From: an uncultured Lachnospiraceae bacterium
GTDB lineage: Bacteria; Bacillota; Clostridia; Lachnospirales; Lachnospiraceae
Assembly: GCA_902767065.1 (NCBI GenBank)
Contig: CACXFW010000092.1
Location: forward strand, 1 to 5,512
Length of the DNA stretch: 5,512 bases
Reading direction: 5' to 3'
In this document: in pieces, positions 1 to 5,512 of the stretch
Layout of the letters: every line of letters starts with the position of its first letter
Numbering within the stretch: position 1 is the stretch's first letter
Position numbers and translations under genes: made by a program
The notes under the pieces: generated by a model
Seen by the model: the letters and a program-made list of their open reading frames with translations, nothing else
Database searches by the model: none
What the model was told of the DNA's origin: nothing

Positions 1-32
1 GGCGGACAAGCGGTGAAACCGCTCTGTCCGCC
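1..32 (+). other. Intergenic stem-loop with GAA triloop
   Basis: The bases form a long hairpin. GGCGGACA (1-8) pairs with TGTCCGCC (25-32), and AGCGGT (9-14) pairs with ACCGCT (18-23). The loop is GAA and a single C bulges at 24, giving 14 pairs in all. No T-run follows, so it is not a classical intrinsic terminator. It probably lies at the 3' end of the upstream transcription unit, where it may stabilise mRNA or slow polymerase. The upstream gene, expected to be a sugar-binding protein, cannot be identified: all three forward frames stop within the first 75 bases. Confidence 0.6.
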
Positions 33-67
33 CACAGCGAAGAACACGAAGTGTTCTGAGCAATGGG
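31..67 (+). other. Second stem-loop with GAA triloop and tandem G-A mismatches
   Basis: AGAACAC (41-47) pairs perfectly with GTGTTCT (51-57) around a GAA loop. Below this stem, GA (39-40) faces GA (58-59), which is the pattern of tandem sheared G-A pairs. GC (37-38) then pairs with GC (60-61), and CCCA (31-34) can pair with TGGG (64-67) across a CA/AA internal loop. Bases 31-32 are shared with the first hairpin, so the lowest pairs of the two stems compete. The regular layering suggests a folded RNA rather than chance. Its function is unknown. Confidence 0.5.
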
Positions 68-94
68 GGTGCTGAATAGTTACGAGATTGTTTG

Positions 95-133
95 GAAGGA
101 AGGCCCGGGACCAGCGTTCCCGAGCCTTCTTTC
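95..133 (+). terminator. Terminator-like or attenuator hairpin upstream of the permeases
   Basis: This is a 15-pair stem: 95-104 pairs with 124-133 (one G-T wobble), then CGGGA (106-110 with 118-122) after a C/A mismatch. The seven-base loop is 111-117. The 5' flank is purine-rich and the 3' arm ends in CTTCTTTC, but there is no uninterrupted T-run after the stem. A leaky terminator or processing hairpin between a binding-protein gene and its permease genes is common in sugar ABC operons, where it lowers permease expression. That role is inferred from position; the upstream gene is outside the window. Confidence 0.5.
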
Positions 134-205
134 GCACCGGGGCACGAACTGTTTATCCTTATGGATTCAGGCACACTGCACCGGGTTCATAAGGAGAGTT
201 ATCAG

Positions 206-1105
206 ATGGGAAAATTCAAGAAGATATTCTATTCGCAGAAGATCGCGCCTTATGTGTTTGTGCTTCCGTTTATCCTGAGCCTGATCATCTTCTGGGCATA
301 TCCTCTGATCAGCGGCATCATCATGAGCTTTCAGGATATTTCCTTCGGAAGCAGGACATTTGTCGGCGTCGATCATTATGTGAAGCTGATGCATGACAAG
401 TTCTTCGCGACTGCTGTCTTCAACAGCGTGGAATACATGGTGCTCACGCTGCTGCTGATGATTCCGATCCCGATGCTTCTCGCGGTTCTGATGGAGAGCC
501 GCATCACGAAGGCGAAGGGTGTCTGGAAGGTGATCATGTATATTCCGGCCCTGACTTCAGTCGTGATCTCCGGTATGCTGTTCAGAATGATGTTCTCGGA
601 GGCTCCGGGAAGCCAGATGAACCAGCTGATGACCTGGCTGGGACAGCAGCCGATCGCCTGGCTTAAGACGAAGGCGACTGCCTGGGTGGCCCTGCTGCTT
701 TTGTGTATGTGGCGCTGGACCGGCGTTAACATGCTGTATTTCCTTTCCGGCCTGAAGGCGATCGACAATTCGATCTACGAATCGGCGGATATCGATGGAG
801 CCAACGCCCGCCAGAAGTTCTGGTACCTGACGCTTCCGCTGATCAAGCCTACCACCATCTACGTGGTAACGATCTCCGTCTACGCGGGCCTGTCCATGTT
901 CCTTGAGAGCTTCATGCTGTGGAACGGAAACTCGTCTCCGAAGAATATCGGTCTGACGATCGTGGGATATCTGTACAAGCGCGGAATTGAGAAGAACGAC
1001 CTTGGATATGCCTGCGCGGTCGGCGTGGTGCTGATGATCATCGCTCTTGCGATTAACGTCATTCAGCTGGTTGCAACCGGAACATTCAAGAAGGAGGAAC
1101 AGTGA
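206..1105 (+). CDS. Carbohydrate ABC transporter permease (araP/LacF-like, CUT1 family)
   Basis: This 299-residue inner-membrane subunit belongs to a binding-protein-dependent sugar importer of the MalF/AraP type. The chosen ATG has AAGGAG at 191-196, nine bases upstream. The open frame extends back to 92, but that extension is hydrophilic and has no ribosome site. Hydrophobic segments lie near residues 14-36, 76-97, 108-130, 158-180, 210-235 and 266-290, matching six membrane spans. The ATPase-contacting EAA loop is at about 190-214 (YESADIDGAN then LTLPLIKP). The stop is one base before the next start codon, so the two permeases are certainly co-transcribed and probably translationally coupled. 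The substrate is not readable from the protein. Arabino-oligosaccharides are inferred from the downstream arabinan enzymes. No ATPase gene is present; CUT1 importers in Firmicutes often share an MsmX-type ATPase. Confidence 0.93.
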   Translation: MGKFKKIFYSQKIAPYVFVLPFILSLIIFWAYPLISGIIMSFQDISFGSRTFVGVDHYVKLMHDKFFATAVFNSVEYMVLTLLLMIPIPMLLAVLMESRITKAKGVWKVIMYIPALTSVVISGMLFRMMFSEAPGSQMNQLMTWLGQQPIAWLKTKATAWVALLLLCMWRWTGVNMLYFLSGLKAIDNSIYESADIDGANARQKFWYLTLPLIKPTTIYVVTISVYAGLSMFLESFMLWNGNSSPKNIGLTIVGYLYKRGIEKNDLGYACAVGVVLMIIALAINVIQLVATGTFKKEEQ

Positions 1106-1106
1106 T

Positions 1107-1997
1107 ATGGCGGCAAACACGAATTCTCCCAGAACGATGGAGTCCAGACACAGAGTTGCGACTGTGCTGGCAACCGGACTGTTTGTGCTTCTGTGCGGAT
1201 TTATCGCATTTCCGCTGGTGGCGGGCCTGATCGCCTCCTTCCGGCCGGGACGTGAGCTGGTTCAGAATGGCCTGGCCATCAGCTTTGACTTCTCGACCAT
1301 GACGCTGGACAACTACAAGTATCTGTTCGGCTTTGGCGGCGGCAACAGCGGTGTCGATTCGGCGAAGTATTTCATGTGGTACAAGAATTCGCTGATCCTG
1401 ACACTCCTGACGGTCGTGCTGACGCTTCTTGTGTGCTACTTTGTCGCGTATGGCCTGACAATGTACAAGTTCCGGCTTCAGGGGTTCCTGTTCTTCATGG
1501 TCATCGCCACCATGTGCGTTCCGTTCGAGATCCTGATGCTTCCGCTGTACCAGGAGGTAACCGCTCTGCATATCATCAACTCGAGGGCGGGCGTGATCCT
1601 GCCCGGCCTGTGCGCGGCTTCCACCATCTTCTTCTTCCGGCAGTACATGCAGTCGCTGCCGAAGGAGCTGCTGGACTCGGGCCGGATCGACGGATGCACG
1701 GAGTACGGAATTGCGGTCCGCATCATGATGCCGATCACCAAGCCGGCATTTGCGTCCATGGCGATCCTGTGCGCGATGGGATCCTGGAACAACATGCTCT
1801 GGCCGATGCTGGTATTCCGTGATACGGACAAGTTCACGCTGCAGATCGGTCTGAATACCCTGCTGACGCCTTATGGAAATAACTACGATCTCCTGATCGC
1901 AGGTTCCATGTTCGGCATCATCCCGATCCTGGTCATCTATCTGATCTTCCAGAAGTATCTGATCGGCGGAATGACGGCCGGTGCTGTGAAGGGCTGA
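1107..1997 (+). CDS. Carbohydrate ABC transporter permease (araQ/LacG-like, CUT1 family)
   Basis: This 296-residue subunit is the MalG/AraQ-type partner of the preceding permease. The ATG at 1107 has AAGGAGGA at 1091-1098, inside the end of the first permease gene. The open frame reaches back to 1047 but overlaps that gene, so 1107 is preferred. Membrane segments lie near residues 17-44, 95-117, 126-148, 161-178, 212-234 and 262-285. The conserved cytoplasmic loop is at about 187-213 (LLDSGRIDG then RIMMPITKP). The usual EAA core is replaced by DSG, while the RIDG and MP-KP landmarks are kept. The C-terminus GGMTAGAVKG is the typical ending of this subfamily. With its partner it forms the membrane channel of the importer. 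Sugar specificity is inferred from context only. Confidence 0.94.
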   Translation: MAANTNSPRTMESRHRVATVLATGLFVLLCGFIAFPLVAGLIASFRPGRELVQNGLAISFDFSTMTLDNYKYLFGFGGGNSGVDSAKYFMWYKNSLILTLLTVVLTLLVCYFVAYGLTMYKFRLQGFLFFMVIATMCVPFEILMLPLYQEVTALHIINSRAGVILPGLCAASTIFFFRQYMQSLPKELLDSGRIDGCTEYGIAVRIMMPITKPAFASMAILCAMGSWNNMLWPMLVFRDTDKFTLQIGLNTLLTPYGNNYDLLIAGSMFGIIPILVIYLIFQKYLIGGMTAGAVKG

Positions 1998-2056
1998 TTG
2001 AAAGATCCGGGTTACTATTCACAGCCTCTCCACCCACAGACCTCTGACAAAATACG

Positions 2057-2119
2057 CAGTGCCTCAACGATCTTTACAGGCTGTCTGCCCGGGAAGGATT
2101 GAGGCACTGTATTGTATTT
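2057..2119 (+). terminator. Perfect 11-bp inverted repeat, terminator or attenuator between permeases and abfA
   Basis: CAGTGCCTCAA (2057-2067) is exactly complementary to TTGAGGCACTG (2099-2109). Inside it, 2071-2075 can pair with 2094-2098 (one G-T wobble), so much of the 31-base loop may fold. The sequence after the stem is TATTGTATTT, T-rich but broken. It could end transcription of the permease operon, attenuate read-through into abfA, or, as DNA, form two operator arms. The arm centres are 42 bp apart. A structured role is well supported by the perfect match; which role is not. Confidence 0.5.
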
Positions 2120-2131
2120 CGAAAATATACT
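2117..2131 (+). promoter_or_regulatory. Candidate -10 box and palindromic operator upstream of abfA
   Basis: TATACT (2126-2131) matches five of six bases of the sigma-A -10 consensus. It lies 22 bases before the abfA start codon, in the most AT-rich stretch of the window. No good -35 hexamer sits at 16-18 bp; TTGAGG at 2099 is 21 bp away, so any promoter would need an activator or be weak. TTTCGAAA (2117-2124) is an 8-base palindrome just upstream of the -10 box, in a place where a repressor could block polymerase. Which regulator would bind is unknown. Confidence 0.3.
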
Positions 2132-2153
2132 GCTGTTTATAGAGGAGGAAGCC

Positions 2154-3692
2154 ATGGCGAAATATTATATCAATGCTGCAAACAGGAAGAGCAGGATTCA
2201 TAAGGAGATCTATGGTCATTTTTCCGAGCATCTCGGACGGTGTATCTACGAGGGAATCTATGTGGGTGAGAACTCTGAGATTCCGAATGTGAACGGCATG
2301 CGGACCGACGTGGTGGAGGCCCTGAAGGAAATCCGCATTCCGGTCCTGCGCTGGCCGGGCGGATGCTTCGCCGATGAATATCACTGGAAGGATGGAATCG
2401 GCCCGAAGGAAGGCCGCAAGAAGATGATCAACACCCACTGGGGCGGTGTGGTCGAGGACAACAGCTTCGGAACCCATGAGTACATGGAGCTGTGCAGGCA
2501 GCTGGGCTGTGAAACCTATGTCAATGGAAATGTGGGCAGCGGTACCGTGCAGGAGATGTCGGAGTGGGTTGAATACATGACCTTCAACGGCGTGTCTCCC
2601 ATGGCGGATCTGCGCGCCGCAAACGGCCATCCGGATCCCTGGAAGGTAGACTTCTTCGGCGTCGGAAATGAAAACTGGGGCTGCGGCGGCAACATGACGC
2701 CGGAGTATTACGGAAACCTGTACCGCAGATATCAGACCTATGTCCGCCAGTACGGCAGCGGGATGGATTTCAGCGCAGATGCCGGATTTGAAGAGGACGG
2801 AAAGATCCGCAAGATTGCCTGCGGTCCGAACATAGACGATACGCAGTGGACTGAAGGCGTCATGAAGACGCTGTTTCGGCACTGCGATCCGCGCATGCAC
2901 GGAAATGCCGACGGCCTGTCCCTGCATTATTACACGCATCCGGAAGGCTGGGAGATCAAGGGAAGCGCGACACAGTTCGATGCGAAGGTATGGTACAAGA
3001 CACTTGCAAAGACCTTGTACATGGAAGATCTGATCGCCATGCACAGCGCCATCATGGATCAGTATGATCCTCAGAAGAAGCTGGGGATGATCGTGGATGA
3101 GTGGGGAACCTGGTTTACCGTGGAGCCGGGTACCAATCCGGGATTCCTCTATCAGCAGAACACCATGCGCGACGCGCTGGTTGCCTGCGTCAACCTGAAT
3201 CTGTTCAATAAGCATTCCGACCGGGTGAAGATGGCCTGCATTGCCCAGATGGTCAATGTGCTTCAGGCGGTGATCCTGACGGAAGGCGCGAGAATGATCA
3301 AAACGCCGACGTGGCATGTGTTTGATCTGTTCAAGTACCATCAGGACGCAGACCTTGTGGAGAGCAGCATCGAGACAGAGCTGATCGGCGCGGAGGCTGA
3401 GTACATGGTTCCGTCCCTGAGTGAGTCATCATCCGTCGATGCGGATGGAAAGCTGCAGATCACGGTCGGCAACCTGTCCGTGACGGATGCGTACCCGGTG
3501 GAAACACTGATCACAGGCTTTGACGCGAAGCGTGTATCCGGCAGGATCCTGACCGGTGAAATGCACGATAAGAATACCTTTGACGATCCGGATGCGGTCA
3601 CATCCGCCCCCTTCACGGCAGAGCTTACGGCAGGCGCCCTCCGGTTTACGATTCCGCCCTGCAGCGTAGTGCAGCTGACGGTGGAAGAGTAA
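2154..3692 (+). CDS. abfA: GH51 intracellular alpha-L-arabinofuranosidase
   Basis: This 512-residue enzyme (EC 3.2.1.55) removes terminal alpha-L-arabinofuranosyl units from arabino-oligosaccharides, releasing L-arabinose in the cytoplasm. The ATG at 2154 has GGAGG at 2144-2148. An in-frame TTG at 2112 has no comparable site. There is no signal peptide. The retaining GH51 catalytic pair is present: acid/base E173 in [11 protein letters not shown] and nucleophile E316 in IVDEWGTWF. Other family landmarks are [12 protein letters not shown] near the N-terminus, [14 protein letters not shown] (65-78), NSFGTHEYM (103-111) and HYYTHP (258-263). A TIM barrel fills roughly residues 15-380, followed by a beta-sandwich domain (about 390-512) typical of GH51. 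Length is normal for the family. It follows the importer by 156 bases and may be transcribed from its own promoter. Family assignment is firm; arabinan rather than arabinoxylan as source is inferred from the GH43 neighbour. Confidence 0.96.
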   Translation: MAKYYINAANRKSRIHKEIYGHFSEHLGRCIYEGIYVGENSEIPNVNGMRTDVVEALKEIRIPVLRWPGGCFADEYHWKDGIGPKEGRKKMINTHWGGVVEDNSFGTHEYMELCRQLGCETYVNGNVGSGTVQEMSEWVEYMTFNGVSPMADLRAANGHPDPWKVDFFGVGNENWGCGGNMTPEYYGNLYRRYQTYVRQYGSGMDFSADAGFEEDGKIRKIACGPNIDDTQWTEGVMKTLFRHCDPRMHGNADGLSLHYYTHPEGWEIKGSATQFDAKVWYKTLAKTLYMEDLIAMHSAIMDQYDPQKKLGMIVDEWGTWFTVEPGTNPGFLYQQNTMRDALVACVNLNLFNKHSDRVKMACIAQMVNVLQAVILTEGARMIKTPTWHVFDLFKYHQDADLVESSIETELIGAEAEYMVPSLSESSSVDADGKLQITVGNLSVTDAYPVETLITGFDAKRVSGRILTGEMHDKNTFDDPDAVTSAPFTAELTAGALRFTIPPCSVVQLTVEE

Positions 3693-3726
3693 GGATCAGT
3701 CATTTCAATTGTCCGGATTTCCGGAA

Positions 3727-3762
3727 TCTGCGTTGCCGCTGGCTGGCGCAGGAATCGTTTTT
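3727..3762 (+). terminator. Possible intrinsic terminator after abfA
   Basis: TCTGCG (3727-3732) pairs with CGCAGG (3747-3752) with one wobble. GCC (3735-3737) pairs with GGC (3741-3743) above two wobble pairs and a bulged T, and GCT forms the loop. Five T residues follow at 3758-3762. The five-base gap between stem and T-run, together with the wobble pairs, makes this weaker than a textbook terminator. If real, it separates abfA from the two downstream genes or reduces their expression. Confidence 0.35.
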
Positions 3763-3850
3763 ACAGCGGTCTTTGCCGGCGGCAGCCGGGAAGCTGTCGT
3801 TGGAGGTCCGTTTTACCGCTGGATGATCCGCTTTGTTCAGGAGAGGTTAT

Positions 3851-4126
3851 ATGACGAATTCAGATCCCGTCAGGGTCTGCAAAAGATGCCTTCTCAGAGA
3901 GATGGACGAGGAGGCATACTTCAGGGATCTGCATGAATATATCATGCGGATTGATGACAGGGAGAAGGTGGACGACGCTGTTTACCGGCAGCGGCTTGAG
4001 ATCTGCAGGCAGTGCGATCATCTGCTGTCGGGCATGTGCCTGAAGTGCGGCTGCTATGTGGAACTGAGAGCCGCCATGAAGAGGAGCCGGTGCCCGAAGC
4101 CCAGGCCATCCTGGAATCCTGTTTAG
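3851..4126 (+). CDS. Small Cys-rich putative zinc-binding protein, DUF6171-like
   Basis: This 91-residue protein starts at an ATG preceded by AGGAG at 3839-3843. An in-frame TTG at 3833 lies before that site and is not used in this call. It has eight cysteines in ordered groups: CKRC (10-13), CRQC (52-55), CLKCGC (63-68) and C81. These could bind two zinc ions or other metal. The segment between the first two groups (about 17-50) is highly charged and probably helical. I recognise the pattern CKRCLLR-MDEEAYF, then C--CDHL--GMC--CGC-VE-RAA, as that of DUF6171 proteins of clostridia, from memory and without a search. No biochemical function is known to me. It has no signal peptide or membrane segment, so it is likely cytoplasmic. 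It sits between a cytoplasmic and a secreted arabinan enzyme, 67 bases before the latter, and may share its transcript. Confidence 0.85.
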   Translation: MTNSDPVRVCKRCLLREMDEEAYFRDLHEYIMRIDDREKVDDAVYRQRLEICRQCDHLLSGMCLKCGCYVELRAAMKRSRCPKPRPSWNPV

Positions 4127-4151
4127 ACTTTTATCACCAGAGGAAAACAAA

Positions 4152-4177
4152 CCGGATCCGGAAGGAGCAGGATCCGG
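4152..4177 (+). promoter_or_regulatory. Hairpin just upstream of the GH43 ribosome site
   Basis: CCGGATCC (4152-4159) is perfectly complementary to GGATCCGG (4170-4177), with the ten-base loop GGAAGGAGCA. The stem ends six bases before the real AGGAGG (4184-4189) of the GH43 gene. There is no T-run, so it is unlikely to be a terminator. It may protect the downstream mRNA from decay or affect translation initiation. The loop itself holds a second Shine-Dalgarno-like sequence with no start codon at useful distance. Confidence 0.45.
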
Positions 4178-4193
4178 GAATACAGGAGGCAGT

Positions 4194-5512
4194 ATGAGAA
4201 AACAGGTATTGGCAGCAGTGGCTGCGGCCACGGCCATGATTGCCGCCGGAACCGTATGTCCGGCACAGGAGATGACAGAACCGGAAGAGGCCGGCCGCGT
4301 ACAGACAGTGCATGTGTGCGTCCACGATCCATCGATCTTTGAAGACAGGGACGGCACGTTCTATGTGCTGGGATCCCATACCGCCTCGGCTTCTTCGGAT
4401 GACCTGATCTCCTGGAAGCAGCTGAACTTTGATTATGGCAGCGGGAAGGGTCTTCCTTTCTACGGGGATCTGGAAGTGACGATGGAAGAGCCGTTCCAAT
4501 GGGCGGGGTATCATGACGCTGACGCGTCCGGATATGCTGTCTGGGCGCCGGATCTCATCTGGAACCCGTATTATGAGTGGGAAGACGGCGATACCGGCGC
4601 CTACATGATCTATTTCTGCACGTCCTCCACATGGAGACGCTCCTGCATCGGTTTCATGGTCTCAAAGGAGATGATGGGACCGTACGAATACCGCGATACG
4701 ATCATTTATTCCGGCTTTACCAAAAACGGGGAGACGGACGGGAACAGCACCAGGGATACTTCCTGGGACAATGAGTACCTGAACCTGAAAGAACTGGTGG
4801 ACCTTAGCGTCAGAAACGGCGGGATTGACGGGATCAGCGACAACTGGTTTAACAAGGACGGAAGCTGGAACCACACTTATGCGCCAAACGCCATTGATCC
4901 CAATCTGCTCTTTGACGCCTCCGGGGAAAAACTCTACATGTCCTATGGATCGTGGTCCGGCGGCATGTTCCTTCTGGAGCTGAATCCGGCGGACGGAGAG
5001 CCGCTGTATCCCGGCGTTGACGGCGTGGATGAGGTTTCCGGCAATTATGTGGACCGGTACTTTGGCACTCACCTGATCGGCGGGGACCACCAGTCCGGGG
5101 AAGGCCCGTATCTCACCTATGATCCGGAGACGGAATACTATTATCTTTACTGCACCTATGGCGGACTGGCGGCGGAGGGCGGTTACAACATGCGCCTGTT
5201 CCGTTCGAAGGAAATCACCGGCCCGTATCTTGACGCTGCCGGTAACAACGCGGCAGACAACAAAAAGAGCGGAGATTCCTATGGAATCAAGCTGATCGGG
5301 AACTACGCGTTTTTCGATCAGGTCGGAAAACGTGCCGCCGGGCACAACTCCCAGCTGAATGCCTCCGATGGATCGAGGTACCTGGTTTACCACCAGAGGT
5401 TCGATGTGAAGCCGCAGCTGGAAGCGCATGAGGTGCGGGTGCACCAGCAGTTTCTGAATGAGGATGAATGGCCGGTGACGGCTGTCTACGAATACCTGGG
5501 GGAACAGCCGGA
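4194..5512 (+). CDS. Secreted GH43 endo-alpha-1,5-L-arabinanase, 3' end cut by window
   Basis: At least 439 residues are present, with no stop before the edge. The likely reaction is cleavage of internal alpha-1,5 bonds in arabinan (EC 3.2.1.99), as in AbnA/AbnB-type enzymes. The ATG has AGGAGG at 4184-4189, four bases away. Residues 1-24 look like a Sec signal peptide: MRKQ, a hydrophobic Ala-rich core to about residue 21, and a possible cleavage site after CPA (24). C22 does not follow a standard lipobox. GH43 catalytic residues are visible: base D45 in VHDPSI, pKa-tuning D235 in NAIDPNLLFD, and acid E303 in SGEGPYLTYD. H384 in GHNS matches the metal-site histidine of the five-bladed propeller. 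WAPD (117-120) and YGSWSGGMF (251-259) are further landmarks. The last 30 or so residues likely enter a C-terminal beta domain as in AbnB-like enzymes. The family is firm; endo-action and exact subfamily are inferred. Confidence 0.92.
   Translation, partial: MRKQVLAAVAAATAMIAAGTVCPAQEMTEPEEAGRVQTVHVCVHDPSIFEDRDGTFYVLGSHTASASSDDLISWKQLNFDYGSGKGLPFYGDLEVTMEEPFQWAGYHDADASGYAVWAPDLIWNPYYEWEDGDTGAYMIYFCTSSTWRRSCIGFMVSKEMMGPYEYRDTIIYSGFTKNGETDGNSTRDTSWDNEYLNLKELVDLSVRNGGIDGISDNWFNKDGSWNHTYAPNAIDPNLLFDASGEKLYMSYGSWSGGMFLLELNPADGEPLYPGVDGVDEVSGNYVDRYFGTHLIGGDHQSGEGPYLTYDPETEYYYLYCTYGGLAAEGGYNMRLFRSKEITGPYLDAAGNNAADNKKSGDSYGIKLIGNYAFFDQVGKRAAGHNSQLNASDGSRYLVYHQRFDVKPQLEAHEVRVHQQFLNEDEWPVTAVYEYLGEQP

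Noticed and set aside
1..75. C-terminus of the upstream gene in any of the three forward frames
   Set aside because: Stops occur at 14-16, 57-59 and 73-75, but none of the short tails is recognisable and the region is dominated by hairpins, so no partial gene can be called.
134..185. Direct repeat GCACCGGG at 134-141 and 178-185
   Set aside because: Eight bases only, with no further similarity around the copies; likely chance in GC-rich sequence.
92..205. N-terminal extension of the first permease
   Set aside because: The frame is open, but this stretch covers the 95-133 hairpin, encodes a hydrophilic non-conserved segment, and the strong AAGGAG site points to the ATG at 206.
1998..2153. 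CcpA cre site in the abfA upstream region
   Set aside because: No stretch matches the TGNAANCGNTNNCA pattern well; only the unrelated TTTCGAAA palindrome stands out.
2064..3341. Long open frame on the - strand, 425 codons
   Set aside because: It lies wholly opposite the GH51 gene, whose catalytic motifs are intact. The predicted product is His- and Arg-rich with no recognisable domain, as expected for the complement of a codon-biased gene.
3763..3797. Possible hairpin ACAGC...GCTGT with inner CCGGC/GCCGG
   Set aside because: The two short stems are separated by large unequal internal loops and no T-run follows; too weak to list as a feature.
3709..3936. Small + strand frame starting at TTG with a hydrophobic segment
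   Set aside because: The start is TTG with AAGGA 13 bases away, and it overlaps the Cys-rich gene by 86 bases. The other forward frame in 3710-3820 is also open with equally plausible codons, so openness here is not evidence of coding.
4662..5444. Open frame on the - strand, 260 codons
   Set aside because: It is antisense to the GH43 gene, with no domain and no ribosome site that I could support; the + strand frame carries all GH43 motifs.

Overview
The window looks like part of an arabinan / L-arabinosyl-oligosaccharide utilisation locus from a moderately GC-rich Firmicute, most likely a gut Lachnospiraceae-type bacterium. That placement is an inference. It rests on strong AGGAGG-type ribosome sites, gut-clostridial-style glycosidases, a CUT1 permease pair with no ATPase gene beside it, and a small DUF6171-like Cys-rich protein, a family I associate with Lachnospiraceae. 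All genes lie on the + strand and the gene order is compact.

Layout. Positions 1-205 hold no gene that I can call. They probably follow the stop codon of an upstream gene, expected to be the sugar-binding lipoprotein of the transporter, and they carry three RNA-type hairpins (1-32, 31-67, 95-133). Two permease subunits follow, almost touching (206-1105 and 1107-1997), with an araP/araQ-like arrangement. A 156-base intergenic region (1998-2153) holds an 11-bp perfect inverted repeat, a small palindrome and a candidate -10 box. Next is a cytoplasmic GH51 alpha-L-arabinofuranosidase (2154-3692) with both catalytic glutamates. A 158-base spacer with a terminator-like hairpin precedes a 91-residue Cys-rich DUF6171-like protein (3851-4126). 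After 67 bases with another hairpin comes a secreted GH43 endo-arabinanase (from 4194), which runs off the right edge.

How it fits together (inference from families and order). The exported GH43 enzyme would cut alpha-1,5-arabinan outside the cell. The two permeases, with a binding protein presumably encoded just upstream and a shared MsmX-type ATPase encoded elsewhere, would import the arabino-oligosaccharides. The GH51 enzyme would release L-arabinose in the cytoplasm. The Cys-rich protein has no known role in this pathway.

I see no transposase, CRISPR array, tRNA, rRNA or phage gene. The genes are ordinary carbohydrate-catabolism genes. The parts that deserve a second look are the structured intergenic regions and the small Cys-rich protein between the two arabinan enzymes. 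I did not find evidence of a wholly new system.
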